Counted from the first letter of the stretch, positions 51,813 to 61,790 are shown. The stretch: 62,347 nt of DNA from Daejeonella sp. (GCF_030695525.1 NZ_JAUYSS010000015.1:1-62347), one strand, 5' to 3'. Numbers and translations: made by a program. The notes: generated from the letters alone by a model not told the origin.

Positions 51813-54230
51813 CTATTTCTTAACCTGTATAGTCAAACTCGCAGAACCAGCTTTTCCCGAAGAACTAATTCCCTGAAACATAATTGTGTAATTATTCTCC
51901 TGATCGGAAGTATAGAAACTGATGGTCTTTTTGCCGTCTGAATTGATCTTAATATCCGGTGACCAATACAATACATTTCGGAAATCCGGTAGCCGGCTTT
52001 CAGTCTGAATGGCAGAATCATAAACCGGTGAATAAAATTCCCGTTTTAGTTGTAAACCCTCATAATCCGTAATGGTAGCTCTGGTATCAAACTGAAAATC
52101 AGGCAAATCGCCTTTATAGGTCGTAAAATTCAAGATACCTTCAAAACTCATGGGTCCGAGAAAATATTTTTGGGCAACCACATCCAGAGAACGGACTTTT
52201 TTAGGATCGTATTTTATAATCTTATTACCGGCGTCAAAAATTGGAACCCCGTCTAAAATGATCAGGGGTTTAACACTTTTAGGGATATCTGTAAGATGAG
52301 GTCTTACTGTAACCCATACTGAAAAGTTATCCTTCTGCCGCGTAACCGGCACCTCCACAACATATTCCCTTAACACTTCTTCCATTGTAGTGAACCGCAC
52401 AAAATTATCCAATAGGTAGGTCTTATCGGGCTTTAGATAAAATGCACTGCTATCAACCAAAGCAGGATAAAAGGTTCTTAGTTTAGTTGATGAATACACA
52501 TTCTGAACCTGACTGCTCAGGCTTTGGGTAGACAACTGATTTCGGAGATCTTCATCGAGAATAAATCCTGAAGGTTTTGTACTTGAATATTCTTTTGAAA
52601 ACGGACTCAGAATTTCAATTTTATATGTGGAATCCTGTTGGGTATCGGTTTGAGCCACAAGTTCTGACGGTCCATAAATATCACGGGTATAAAAATTAAC
52701 AAGTCCGGAGCTATTACTCCTTGCACCATAGAGATGCAGTTTTTTGCCGGGCAATGATAAATAGGCAAGAATATTATTTGCAGGGCCCTGAGTCCTGGTA
52801 TCAATAATCTTTCCCTCAATAATATGTCCGTCGATTTCAGGTATGAATCCAAATACTGAAATATTTTTAGAAATCACATTTTCCCAAACAAACCTTCTCC
52901 AACCATGAGTCAGCATCAGGTTATCCAACGCTTCATCAGCTACCGCATCCTTATTTTTCAGATAATAGCCGGGCGATTCTACATTTCCTTTTAAATCTGA
53001 TTTCAGCCATAAATAATCGAAAATATCAGCTTCATTGGAAATGCCTGCACTTGAAGCAAATACCGAAACAGAGGCATCCGCATCAATATCAAGACCCTTT
53101 TCATCTTTTGAAAGCAATTCCAGACTTACTTTATTTCGGGTTGCATAAGTAGACTTGTCCGCTTTGACACCCAGATTTAATTGACTGGCAGGACGGGTAA
53201 AGTATAGTCGTTCAGCAAGAGCTCTACCCGAATTATTGAATAGGGTAAGATGTGATATTCCTTCAGACAGCTTATCCCTATCAATCAAAAACTCTGCTTT
53301 ACCCCCGTTTAAAGTAACACTTTCACTGATTTTTTTGTCCTGCCTGGTATGTACAAACAAGATAAGTTGCTGATTTGAGGAGCCTTCATTGGCATGTATT
53401 TTAACCTTAATTTGTTCTGCACTTGTATTTTCAAGCTGCAAAACATAACCGGTTTTAGCAGATGGCAATTCCTTAATTATTGTTTTCGATCCTGGAATTT
53501 CTATGACTGCTCTGTAGGTTTTACCATTTTCAGGAGTAAAAACAAAAGAGCCGATACCAAATTTCAAGGGTTTAAAGTTCAGGAGTATATTATTGTTTTC
53601 ATCTACAAGAGTGCCCCGAAAATCTATGCCCTTACCCTGACTATCAATTGCACGAAAAGCAAGCTTTGCTGGCAAAGATTCGACCATATTTCCGCCTTCA
53701 GGGAAGAACTGAATATCATGATCTACTTCATTCAGTGCCGGTTTCTTCTCAGGTTTTGTCAGGGTATTAACAAGTGTGATATTCTTTTCAAAATAATAAT
53801 CCGGACTGAAATTTTTCATCCAGTTTGTATAGGCTCTTAACTGATAATTCCCGCTGGATAATGAAACCGGCAAATATAAAGATCCACTACCTGACCCTTT
53901 ATCAATTGCAATTTTGGCTTGTAAAACAGGTTTTAGATTTTTATCAATAATCTCAACATATGCAACTTTACTGAAGTCAATCGATGTATTGGAAGCTGTA
54001 TTTACATTGTACAATTTAAACCAAAGTATTTCACCAGCCAGATAAAGCTCCCGATCCGTATGAACATAAATTTTTTCCTGAAGGTTCTTCCCCGAGTACT
54101 GGCCAAACCGATTAGTTATTGAATCCTGATTAAAATCCTGTGAAAATGCATCAGAAAAACATGCAACCAGTAAAAGCATCCCCAATATTTTGAAGAAGTG
54201 TTGCTTAACTGTTTCTACTGATTTTTGCAT
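51813..54230 (-). CDS. Exported MG2-domain (macroglobulin-like) protein of a TonB receptor operon
   Basis: An 805-residue protein. A signal peptide (to about residue 30, FSDAFSQ) follows MQKSVETVKQ. The mature N-terminus has the MG2-type motif KIYVHTDRELYLAGEILWFKLY, typical of large Bacteroidota proteins related to alpha-2-macroglobulin but without the thioester. Several beta-sandwich repeats follow; a plug-like DGVPIFDAGNKII sits near residue 640. The start at ATG 54230 is preferred to an upstream TTG that would overlap the previous gene. It is the last gene of a four-gene unit with a TonB receptor and DUF4249 lipoprotein. It probably sits at the outer membrane and may act with the receptor in binding or secretion. 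Function unproven. Confidence 0.75.
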   Translation of the reverse strand: MQKSVETVKQHFFKILGMLLLVACFSDAFSQDFNQDSITNRFGQYSGKNLQEKIYVHTDRELYLAGEILWFKLYNVNTASNTSIDFSKVAYVEIIDKNLKPVLQAKIAIDKGSGSGSLYLPVSLSSGNYQLRAYTNWMKNFSPDYYFEKNITLVNTLTKPEKKPALNEVDHDIQFFPEGGNMVESLPAKLAFRAIDSQGKGIDFRGTLVDENNNILLNFKPLKFGIGSFVFTPENGKTYRAVIEIPGSKTIIKELPSAKTGYVLQLENTSAEQIKVKIHANEGSSNQQLILFVHTRQDKKISESVTLNGGKAEFLIDRDKLSEGISHLTLFNNSGRALAERLYFTRPASQLNLGVKADKSTYATRNKVSLELLSKDEKGLDIDADASVSVFASSAGISNEADIFDYLWLKSDLKGNVESPGYYLKNKDAVADEALDNLMLTHGWRRFVWENVISKNISVFGFIPEIDGHIIEGKIIDTRTQGPANNILAYLSLPGKKLHLYGARSNSSGLVNFYTRDIYGPSELVAQTDTQQDSTYKIEILSPFSKEYSSTKPSGFILDEDLRNQLSTQSLSSQVQNVYSSTKLRTFYPALVDSSAFYLKPDKTYLLDNFVRFTTMEEVLREYVVEVPVTRQKDNFSVWVTVRPHLTDIPKSVKPLIILDGVPIFDAGNKIIKYDPKKVRSLDVVAQKYFLGPMSFEGILNFTTYKGDLPDFQFDTRATITDYEGLQLKREFYSPVYDSAIQTESRLPDFRNVLYWSPDIKINSDGKKTISFYTSDQENNYTIMFQGISSSGKAGSASLTIQVKK

Positions 54231-54256
54231 AGTTAAAAGCTGTTTATTTGTTGGGA

Positions 54257-55402
54257 TTACCAAAATGCAGGCTTAACATTACTTCCACCTCTTGTGCGGC
54301 AATCAAGGCATATTGAAGTATTACCATTATATGATTCTATAGTACCGGCTGCACTTAAATTATAGGTTGTAATCAGGTTCATACCGGTGACAAAAGCCGC
54401 ATACAAACTGTCTTTATGATTGCGAACCACAATAGGCTCACATGCGAGATTAAAATTCCATGCAGGTACCTGATTATTGTTAATAAATATTCTCTTTTCA
54501 ACAATCTGAGAAATATTTATAAATCCGATTACCCGTTCATTCGGATTACTGACACATTGAATATTACCTACAAGGTCTGAGGGTTGATTGTCAAAAATTG
54601 AACCCATCTGTTCAGAATTTCTTTTCATTAAGGTCAGGTATTCATAAGCCTCCCTGCCAATAGCATATTGTCTGACCAGGATACTATATCTAACCCCCAA
54701 CCTTTCTGAACGGTTTGGAATCAAAGCCAGTTGATAATCATCCACAACATCAGAACTTAATTTGGCAGTTGAGCTGATTAGAATATTAGTTGATGCCTCG
54801 TTCTTCCAGCAGGTAAAAATTTTAAGAGATTCAAGATAGTCCCTGTTTTGAACGATGTTATTTTTATAAACGTAATCCGAATATCCAACGGAGTGCTGCT
54901 CCCAGGTCTCCAGATAATCCCATTGATAATATTTTGTATTGTTATTGCTATCATGAGCATCTATATAAAGTCCCACTCCATCCCGCTCTCTTCTCCAGTT
55001 CAGACTATCAATTGCCGGTGTAGAACGCACAGACATCAGGTCAGATAGGTATTCTTTACCGGCAATTGTCTTGATTCTGAGACGATATTGCAGATTCGTA
55101 TTGAATGTGGTACTTGGCAGAGTATAAATACCTGCAGAACTTTCAGTCAGGGCTAAAATGGTATTATTGGAACCTTCTACCTGAACTTTTGCCCCCTTCT
55201 CCATTTGCACAACACTCTTATCTGAAAGTTTCAGCGTTCGGCTTATAAGTATGTTTGTTTGACCACCCTGATTGATTATGCCCTCAACAACCAGTAAGGT
55301 CGGTGAGTCACTTATTGCATCATGCTCAAACGGCTTTTTACATGAAAATGAAAACAGCAGAACTGAAATGCATAATATTAATTTAAATATCCTTGTCTTC
55401 AT
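54257..55402 (-). CDS. DUF4249 lipoprotein
   Basis: A 381-residue lipoprotein with the lipobox SFSC at residues 18-21 (LLFSFSCKK). After a short linker the DUF4249 fold begins TLLVVEGIINQGGQTNILISRTLKL, and the rest is beta-rich (YRLRIKTIAGKEYLSDLMSV). The C-terminus ICLDCRTRGG holds a Cys pair with C-x2-C spacing. DUF4249 proteins are almost always encoded beside a TonB-dependent receptor in Bacteroidota and are thought to be surface partners, analogous to SusD but unrelated in fold. Here the receptor stop is one base upstream of this start. No ligand is known. Confidence 0.85.
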   Translation of the reverse strand: MKTRIFKLILCISVLLFSFSCKKPFEHDAISDSPTLLVVEGIINQGGQTNILISRTLKLSDKSVVQMEKGAKVQVEGSNNTILALTESSAGIYTLPSTTFNTNLQYRLRIKTIAGKEYLSDLMSVRSTPAIDSLNWRRERDGVGLYIDAHDSNNNTKYYQWDYLETWEQHSVGYSDYVYKNNIVQNRDYLESLKIFTCWKNEASTNILISSTAKLSSDVVDDYQLALIPNRSERLGVRYSILVRQYAIGREAYEYLTLMKRNSEQMGSIFDNQPSDLVGNIQCVSNPNERVIGFINISQIVEKRIFINNNQVPAWNFNLACEPIVVRNHKDSLYAAFVTGMNLITTYNLSAAGTIESYNGNTSICLDCRTRGGSNVKPAFW

Positions 55403-55403
55403 A

Positions 55404-58187
55404 TTAAAACCTGATATTATAGTTTACAAATGGAATAGCAGAACCAAAAATGGAAAGCTGGTACCCTTTGATTAGTCCCTTTTCAGACACAAAATAAGTT
55501 GAATAAGCATTGTCCCTGCCCGTCAAATTATAAATCCCAATAGTCCATGAATTATGAGTAAGCTGATTTACTTTATGGTTGCCATCAATATTTATTGAAA
55601 AGTCAGTCCTGAAATAATCAGGGGCACGAAGCGCATTCCTGTCCGAATAATTCGCCCGCAATGAACCCGCATAAAAATATTTACCGATAGGAACTGTAAT
55701 TGGCCTTCCGGTGCTGTAAGCGGTATTAAACGATGCACTAAAACGATGAGAGAAACGATAATTTGCCACCAGACTAAAATCATGTGGCTTATCATGATTA
55801 GCAGGATAAAAATTTCCACCATTGATGATTTGACCGGCATTAGCGTCATCCATTTTCAATAAGGTTCGTGAATAGGTATATCCCATCCAGCCATTTAACT
55901 TTCCGCTTAGTTTCTTAACCAGAAATTCCACACCATAAGCCTTACCCTTCGTGTTAATTACATCAGTCTCAATATGATGGTTTAATATCAGGTTGGCACC
56001 ACTTTTATAATCCAGATAGTCCTTTAAGTTCTTGAAATAACCTTCAATGGAAGTTTCAATAGTATTTTCTTTAAAGTTCTTGTAAAAGCCCAGGGAGGTC
56101 TGATCGCCAAACTGAGGCCTGATATTCGGATCACTGAGTTTCCATATATCGGTTGGAGAAATAGCGGTAGTATTGGTCAAAAGATGAATATATTGCCTTA
56201 AGGTATTATAACCAGCTTTTACTGAGAAGTCTTCGCTAAGCTGATACCTGGCTGACAGACGAAGTTCAGGCCCGTGGTAAGTTTTGGCTAGTTCCCCCTT
56301 TTTATAGGATGCTGTACCGATGGCATTACTTTCTGATTTTGGCAGATTTGGAGCATATAAATTAACACTTTGAGGGCCCATGTAATTAAACATGGAATAG
56401 CGAATACCTAAATCCAATGATAAATTTGAACTCAGGTCAAAACGATCACCGATATAAATAGCACTTTCAAAGGCCTGCTCAGGGGCTAATACATCTAATT
56501 TTACGAGTGATTGAGTACCCATAGGCTGGAACGTTCCGGGATTGAGGTCATAACGAATCGTACTGATCCCGAAATCAATTGTATGTTTTGAATTGAGATA
56601 ATAATTAAAGTCTGACTTAAAATTAGCTTGTTGAATATCAAATGCCATTTTATAGGCATTTGTAGGATTAGCAATACTATTATTATTGTATTGATACCTG
56701 CTTAAGCCTCCAACAAAAATCCCGGTTAATTTATTGCTGAAAAGATGCTTCCATTTCAAAGATAAATTCTGATTGCCATAGGCAAAGCTGGTATCACTAC
56801 CAAGATTTGAATCATCATCACTCAGATATCCTGATAAGTATAAATTGTTCTTATTGTTGATTTCATGGCTGATTCTCAAATTTAAATCCGAGAATGAAGC
56901 CTTAGCATCTTTATATCCCGATTCTTCAGGCAGCATTTTGAGTAACCAGTTGGAGTATGTTGTTCTTCCACCAAGAATAAAGGAAGTTTTGTCCTTAATA
57001 ATTGGCCCCTCAATATTCAAGCGTCCCGTTAAAAGCCCTATTCCGGCAGTTCCACTTAGCTTTTTGGTGTTACCATCCCTGCTGTTTACATCAAGTACAG
57101 AGGATAATCGGCCGCCATAGCGGGATGGAATACTGCTTTTATACAATTCCACATCCTTGATCACATCCGGGTTAAATGCAGAAAAGAATCCAAAAAAATG
57201 AGAAGGATTGTAAATAGTCAAATCATCGAACAGAATCAGGTTCTGGTCTACTGCCCCTCCCCTGACATTAAATCCATTACTCGCCTCCCCGACCGATTTT
57301 ACACCCGGAAGAGTCAGCATTACTTTGACAATATCTGCTTCCCCAAAGGCCACAGGTACCTGTTTAATGGAACTTATACTCAGCTTTTCAACCCCCATCT
57401 GCACATTCCTTACATTGGCAGATTTTTCCGCAGAAATAACAACTTCCCTCAATGAAAGAACCTGTGTTTGGATCTCAACATCCAGCTTTCCGTCTGAATA
57501 GATCATTAAACTACGCCTGGTATCCTGAATGCCGAGGGCTTTAATATTAAGAATATGAGGTCCGCGCGGTAAAACCAGGGTATAATATCCAAATTGATTG
57601 GTATAAGTACTGATTCGGGGGTTCTCAACGTATACAGCGGCTCCAATTTCAGGGACACCTGTCTTTCCATCTCGTACATAGCCCACCAATGTAACATTAC
57701 CGGGTCTGATCTGGGCAGTCTTATTCCCTATTTGAATCTGCTTATTTTCCAGATTGGAAGACAAATTTCCCTCTTCAGCAGTACTGCTAAGTTCTGCAAT
57801 AAGTTCCGGTTCCTTTTGTATCTGCCAGCTTAATGAGTCCTTTTCATTCTCAAATAATCCATAGGGAAGGCCGGCCAGAATCTCGACTCCTCTACTTAGA
57901 AAGATATTGTTTTGCTGATCTATAGTATATCTGAAATCAGTATTTCTGAAAGCCATTCTTAGAATAGAAGGAATGGATTCATTTTTGGCACTTAGTGTAA
58001 CTCTTACACTATCAAACTCTGCGGAATTATAATAAAAATGATAATCAGCTTTTGATTCAATCTCTTTTACAAAGTCCTGAATACTTACATCTTTCAAGTC
58101 AACGCTAATTGGAACCGGCTTAACCTGTGCGGCAACATGCCATACAGCAATCAATAAACAGATCAAAAGAATACTTCTTTTCTTCAT
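55404..58187 (-). CDS. TonB-dependent receptor with STN and carboxypeptidase-regulatory domains
   Basis: A 927-residue outer-membrane receptor. Signal peptide to about residue 20. An STN domain (about 25-100, PISVDLKDVSIQDFVKEIES) is typical of receptors that signal or contact other proteins, as in FecA. A CarboxypepD_reg domain is at about 165-245 (NVTLVGYVRDGKTGVPEIG), and the plug at about 255-345 (VPVAFGEADIVKVMLTLPGVKSV). The barrel reaches the end at IPFVNYNIRF, with a C-terminal Phe. No sigma/anti-sigma pair is nearby, so the STN partner is unknown. It overlaps the preceding gene by four bases and is followed by DUF4249 and MG2 genes. Confidence 0.92.
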   Translation of the reverse strand: MKKRSILLICLLIAVWHVAAQVKPVPISVDLKDVSIQDFVKEIESKADYHFYYNSAEFDSVRVTLSAKNESIPSILRMAFRNTDFRYTIDQQNNIFLSRGVEILAGLPYGLFENEKDSLSWQIQKEPELIAELSSTAEEGNLSSNLENKQIQIGNKTAQIRPGNVTLVGYVRDGKTGVPEIGAAVYVENPRISTYTNQFGYYTLVLPRGPHILNIKALGIQDTRRSLMIYSDGKLDVEIQTQVLSLREVVISAEKSANVRNVQMGVEKLSISSIKQVPVAFGEADIVKVMLTLPGVKSVGEASNGFNVRGGAVDQNLILFDDLTIYNPSHFFGFFSAFNPDVIKDVELYKSSIPSRYGGRLSSVLDVNSRDGNTKKLSGTAGIGLLTGRLNIEGPIIKDKTSFILGGRTTYSNWLLKMLPEESGYKDAKASFSDLNLRISHEINNKNNLYLSGYLSDDDSNLGSDTSFAYGNQNLSLKWKHLFSNKLTGIFVGGLSRYQYNNNSIANPTNAYKMAFDIQQANFKSDFNYYLNSKHTIDFGISTIRYDLNPGTFQPMGTQSLVKLDVLAPEQAFESAIYIGDRFDLSSNLSLDLGIRYSMFNYMGPQSVNLYAPNLPKSESNAIGTASYKKGELAKTYHGPELRLSARYQLSEDFSVKAGYNTLRQYIHLLTNTTAISPTDIWKLSDPNIRPQFGDQTSLGFYKNFKENTIETSIEGYFKNLKDYLDYKSGANLILNHHIETDVINTKGKAYGVEFLVKKLSGKLNGWMGYTYSRTLLKMDDANAGQIINGGNFYPANHDKPHDFSLVANYRFSHRFSASFNTAYSTGRPITVPIGKYFYAGSLRANYSDRNALRAPDYFRTDFSINIDGNHKVNQLTHNSWTIGIYNLTGRDNAYSTYFVSEKGLIKGYQLSIFGSAIPFVNYNIRF

Positions 58188-58945
58188 TTTGATTCTGTTA
58201 AAATATCATAATATCGCACCATTCGAACAATTGCATTCTCAGGATCTTTCCTGAATTTAACATTGCTCTTTTTCAGAAATTCCTGAATCTCTTTCTGCTT
58301 GTTACCCAGCGCATTTAAAACTGAAGACTGATTCTTTACAGGTAAATAAACACCTTCCTTTATCAAGTAAAACTCATTCTTCTGTTTCAGGATAGTTATA
58401 GCAAAACCTGCACTCACCTCTTTTAAGGTACCTTTTGATCGTTTCACAAGAACTTGAGTTCTGCCAAGATAAACCAAATCATAAAAACCTTCTGACAGAG
58501 TATTATTACCTGTTTTATCTCTTCCAAGATGAACAAAATGATGATCATGTATTGAAAAATAATCTATCAGTTCGTTATGAAGTTTGATCTCAGAAAACCC
58601 ATCTATATATTGTACAATTACCTGATTTTTAACCAAATCATACCACATTGGAATATCTTTATAAAGTATTCCGTCATAATAAACAGATCCTTGTACAGGG
58701 AATTGAGTTTCAAAATACTGATGGCCGTTGTTTAATCTGTAAGGGAACCCGGTATATTCAACACCTCTATAAATTCCGGATTGCTCAGCTAATGATTTAA
58801 AATACACTGATGCTGCATTTCGAACAATCAATTGTTCCGGACTAATCTCATTTTTTACCTGAGCCAGGGAAAAATTTATACACAGGAATTGGAATGCCAG
58901 CAATAAGGTCAATCCCATGCCTCTGAGCATAATCAAAAGATACAT
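58184..58945 (-). CDS. Exported protein of unknown function, first gene of TonB/DUF4249 operon
   Basis: A 253-residue protein with a signal peptide (about residues 1-29, FQFLCINFSLAQ). The mature part is beta-rich with a repeated Y/V pattern (VYYDGILYKDIPMWYDLVKN, HDHHFVHLGRDK) and no recognised family. Its stop codon overlaps the receptor's start (ATGA overlap), so translation is probably coupled. It could be a periplasmic partner that docks with the receptor STN domain, but this is inferred from position only. It has many Tyr and Lys and no Cys in the mature part. Confidence 0.7.
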   Translation of the reverse strand: MYLLIMLRGMGLTLLLAFQFLCINFSLAQVKNEISPEQLIVRNAASVYFKSLAEQSGIYRGVEYTGFPYRLNNGHQYFETQFPVQGSVYYDGILYKDIPMWYDLVKNQVIVQYIDGFSEIKLHNELIDYFSIHDHHFVHLGRDKTGNNTLSEGFYDLVYLGRTQVLVKRSKGTLKEVSAGFAITILKQKNEFYLIKEGVYLPVKNQSSVLNALGNKQKEIQEFLKKSNVKFRKDPENAIVRMVRYYDILTESK

Positions 58946-59061
58946 TTGTTAAAAATATTTTTCAACTGGCTATAGGAAATGAGGTAGAATTGAATTATCG
59001 AATATAGAATAATTATTCAATTCAAACCCATCCTAAGGAAACAAATAATTTAAGCTCTAAA

Positions 59062-59763
59062 TCATTTATCAGAATGAGTTTTGCCCACTACCTTACGCTC
59101 GATAGTGCCTATTGTAATCATGTACTGAGCGATCATATAGGTCGACATAATAAGTATTCCCGCAAAAGAATAAGGTTGCACAAACTTATTAAAGGCCAGT
59201 GCAGAATCAGAAATCACAAAGAATACCGCTCCGAAACAAACTAGTCTGAAGCTCAGCAGATTCACCCTTCTATAACGGTATCCTGCAAGAATTGCCATGA
59301 TGGATATGACAAAAATATAAGCCAGCACAGGGATTCTGAAGTCATTCAAATAATCCCTGATCCAGGAATAATAACTCATTGAGAACACACCCATAAAAAA
59401 GAGCATCAAATGGCCATAGTATTTTGATTCCTGAGGATTGTTCTTAAAATCACGAAAAAATGCCGATGAATACAGGATGTGTGCAATTAAAAATGAGACC
59501 AAACCGTATAGAAAGAAATAAACATCGGAAGCGGCATAGAGGAGCAGTATATCACCCATCAATGAAAATAGAAGCCCTGCAAAAACCAGCCGGTTAAATC
59601 CGGCCTTCATATTGCTTTCCTTGTAAAGATAGAAAGCAAGGGATATACATATCAATGGTTTGATTAAGATTGCATATCCCTCAAAAAACGTAGACTGAAC
59701 CAATAAATTCAGAATCAGGATCATGAAAAAGATTAGCGAGAAAATTGTATGACGTTTAAACAT
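59062..59763 (-). CDS. Lysoplasmalogenase (YhhN/TMEM86 family)
   Basis: A 233-residue membrane protein with seven to eight helices. It begins MFKRHTIFSLIFFMILILNL and includes the family landmarks LFSLMGDILLLY (conserved G-D) and FVISDSALAFNKF. TMEM86/YhhN enzymes hydrolyse the vinyl-ether bond of lysoplasmalogens. The start is the ATG at 59763, inside the last codons of the neighbouring hydroxylase gene (eight-base overlap); an upstream in-frame extension does not look like protein. The overlap shows the two genes are translated together. Confidence 0.85.
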   Translation of the reverse strand: MFKRHTIFSLIFFMILILNLLVQSTFFEGYAILIKPLICISLAFYLYKESNMKAGFNRLVFAGLLFSLMGDILLLYAASDVYFFLYGLVSFLIAHILYSSAFFRDFKNNPQESKYYGHLMLFFMGVFSMSYYSWIRDYLNDFRIPVLAYIFVISIMAILAGYRYRRVNLLSFRLVCFGAVFFVISDSALAFNKFVQPYSFAGILIMSTYMIAQYMITIGTIERKVVGKTHSDK

Positions 59764-60970
59764 GTTTTTTCCGTTTAAGGCGATTGAACCAGGCGAATGA
59801 AAGTAATGCAGCAATGGAATTAAAAATGATGAGGTTTGCAAAAAAATCGCTTCCGTAGAAAGTCAATGGAACCAAAATCCAATAGCCTATCCGAACATAT
59901 TCAAATCGGCCGGACCAGTTCTGCTTCTCCATCAATACCCCACAGGATGTAAGACTTAAAAGTGAAAACAGGCTACAGGCTATCAGTTGTAAAGTACTCA
60001 ATTCTGCATAAATAAAAATAAGCAGACTCGAGAAGCTAAGGGTGTACAGAAATGTAATGAGAATATAGGTTTTGAAGCGCTTATCGTATTCCGGGCTGTA
60101 TTTAACATAGGTATGGATGTCTATTTCTTTGGGGTATTGCATTCCACCCAGGTAATCCGGAAACCAACCGGGTGCCTTGATGAAAATCTTAATCTTGTCG
60201 GTATAAGTGCGGGCATTTTTTGAGCTGGAATATAAATCGGCCCAATAATGAAAATTTGCCCAAAACGGATTCCAGCTTGCCAGAGGCTTGGTAATTCCAT
60301 AAACTACTTCCTCTTCTTCATTTTGAAATGTTCCAAACATTCTATCCCAGATTATCAGGGTACCAGCATGATTTTTGTCAATATATTTTGGATTTGAACC
60401 GTGATGAACCCTGTGATGGGAAGGAGTATTTAAAAACCATTCCAGCGGCCCCATCCTGCCAATTGCCTTTGTATGTATCCAGAACTGATAAATAGTATTA
60501 AATGCACTAACTGTCAGAAACATAATTGGTTCAAAGCCGGCAAAGGCAAGCGGTAAATAGAATACCCATGCAAAACCCGACTGAAACCAGGATTGCCGGA
60601 GAGCCACTGTTAAATTATACTCTTCAGACTGGTGATGAACAATATGGGCAGCCCACAATGCGTTAATCTGATGACTTTTTCGATGAAACCAGTAATAAAA
60701 AAAATCCACCCCTAAAAAAAGCAATAACCATGTCCATAAAGTATTGGGAAATGTATAAAATCTCCAATGCTCAAAGATGAATAAATAGCCAAAAAAGGTG
60801 ATGGTTTTCAGAAATATTCCTACCAGTTGAGAACCAATACCCTGACTCAAGTTTGAAAGGGAATCATTTAGCCGGTAGTAATCGAGCTTTTTATACAAGG
60901 CATAGCCAAGCTCAACTGCGATCAGGATAAAAAATACGGGAATAGAAAGGGCGATATAGTCAACTTTCAT
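59756..60970 (-). CDS. Fatty-acid-hydroxylase-superfamily enzyme similar to alkylglycerol monooxygenase
   Basis: A 404-residue membrane di-iron enzyme. The histidine boxes are HRKSH (96-100), HIVHH (109-113) and SHHRVHHGSN (185-192). Around them the order QSEEYNLTVALRQSWFQ, YQFWIHTKAI, GPLEWFLNTPSHHRVHHGSN and AGTLIIWDRMFGTF closely recalls the vertebrate ether-lipid-cleaving enzyme AGMO (TMEM195), including the segment VVYGITKPL. Three further helices at the C-terminus also match the AGMO layout. Alternatives are sterol desaturase or carotenoid hydroxylase, but the AGMO-like middle blocks argue against them. It overlaps the lysoplasmalogenase gene, which fits ether-lipid breakdown. Confidence 0.83.
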   Translation of the reverse strand: MKVDYIALSIPVFFILIAVELGYALYKKLDYYRLNDSLSNLSQGIGSQLVGIFLKTITFFGYLFIFEHWRFYTFPNTLWTWLLLFLGVDFFYYWFHRKSHQINALWAAHIVHHQSEEYNLTVALRQSWFQSGFAWVFYLPLAFAGFEPIMFLTVSAFNTIYQFWIHTKAIGRMGPLEWFLNTPSHHRVHHGSNPKYIDKNHAGTLIIWDRMFGTFQNEEEEVVYGITKPLASWNPFWANFHYWADLYSSSKNARTYTDKIKIFIKAPGWFPDYLGGMQYPKEIDIHTYVKYSPEYDKRFKTYILITFLYTLSFSSLLIFIYAELSTLQLIACSLFSLLSLTSCGVLMEKQNWSGRFEYVRIGYWILVPLTFYGSDFFANLIIFNSIAALLSFAWFNRLKRKKHV

Positions 60971-61095
60971 CCATACAATTTAGTATTTTATGATGAAACA
61001 AAAAATTAGAGAGAATATTGTTTATTTATCATCAGGCTGTCTATATTAGCGCCCGGTCCGGAAATTGGATTCAACATTTAAAAATCAGGAATAAC

Positions 61096-61779
61096 ATGAA
61101 GAAATACCTAATATTGTTTGCCGCCGTAACTATATCAACCTATAGTACAGCGCAAACCAAACCTGCTGCTACCCCCCTATTTAAAACACAACTGGATTCA
61201 GCGAGCTATGCTTTTGGTGCAAGCATTGCTAGTGATCTGAAGAACAGAGGGGTAACTAATTTAAACTATACGCTGGTATCTAAAGCAATGAGTGATGTAT
61301 TTTCAGGAGGAAATGTCATCTTTAGTCCTGAAAAATCTCAGGAAGTAATCTATGGCCTTTTAAATGCTCTTGAAAAAAGGAAATTTGAAGGATCCATTGC
61401 TGAAGCGGATAAATTTTTAAATGAAAATAAGCAGAAAGCCGGAATCATAAGCCTTCCGAGCGGATTACAATATGAAGTCCTCACACCTGGAGCAGGTGCT
61501 AAGCCGGTCGCGACTGATGAAGTAACCGTCCACTATAAAGGAACCCTGACCAACGGGAAACAATTTGACAGTTCCTATGATCGCGGTGAACCTACCTCCT
61601 TCACATTAAACCAGGTAATTCCCGGCTGGACGGAAGGACTACAACAAATGCCTGTCGGCTCAAAATATCGCTTTTATATTCCTTATGCCCTTGCTTACGG
61701 TGAGCGCGGCGCAGGAAACGATATTCCACCTTACAGTACACTGATTTTTGAAGTAGAGTTGATTAAGATTGGGAAGTAG
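61096..61779 (+). CDS. Periplasmic FKBP-type peptidyl-prolyl isomerase
   Basis: A 227-residue folding enzyme. Signal peptide MKKYLILFAAVTISTYSTAQ. An FKBP-N dimerisation domain follows (about 35-115, DSASYAFGASIASDLKNRGV), and the catalytic FKBP domain (about 125-227) has VTVHYKGTLTNGKQFDSSYDRGEP, VIPGWTEGLQQMPVGSKYRFYIP and Y-x-x-L-I-F-E-V-E-L-I at the end. This is the FkpA/Mip-type order. The start at 61096 is chosen because the signal peptide begins there; the frame continues upstream without one. Confidence 0.9.
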   Translation: MKKYLILFAAVTISTYSTAQTKPAATPLFKTQLDSASYAFGASIASDLKNRGVTNLNYTLVSKAMSDVFSGGNVIFSPEKSQEVIYGLLNALEKRKFEGSIAEADKFLNENKQKAGIISLPSGLQYEVLTPGAGAKPVATDEVTVHYKGTLTNGKQFDSSYDRGEPTSFTLNQVIPGWTEGLQQMPVGSKYRFYIPYALAYGERGAGNDIPPYSTLIFEVELIKIGK

Positions 61780-61790
61780 GATTTTCAATT

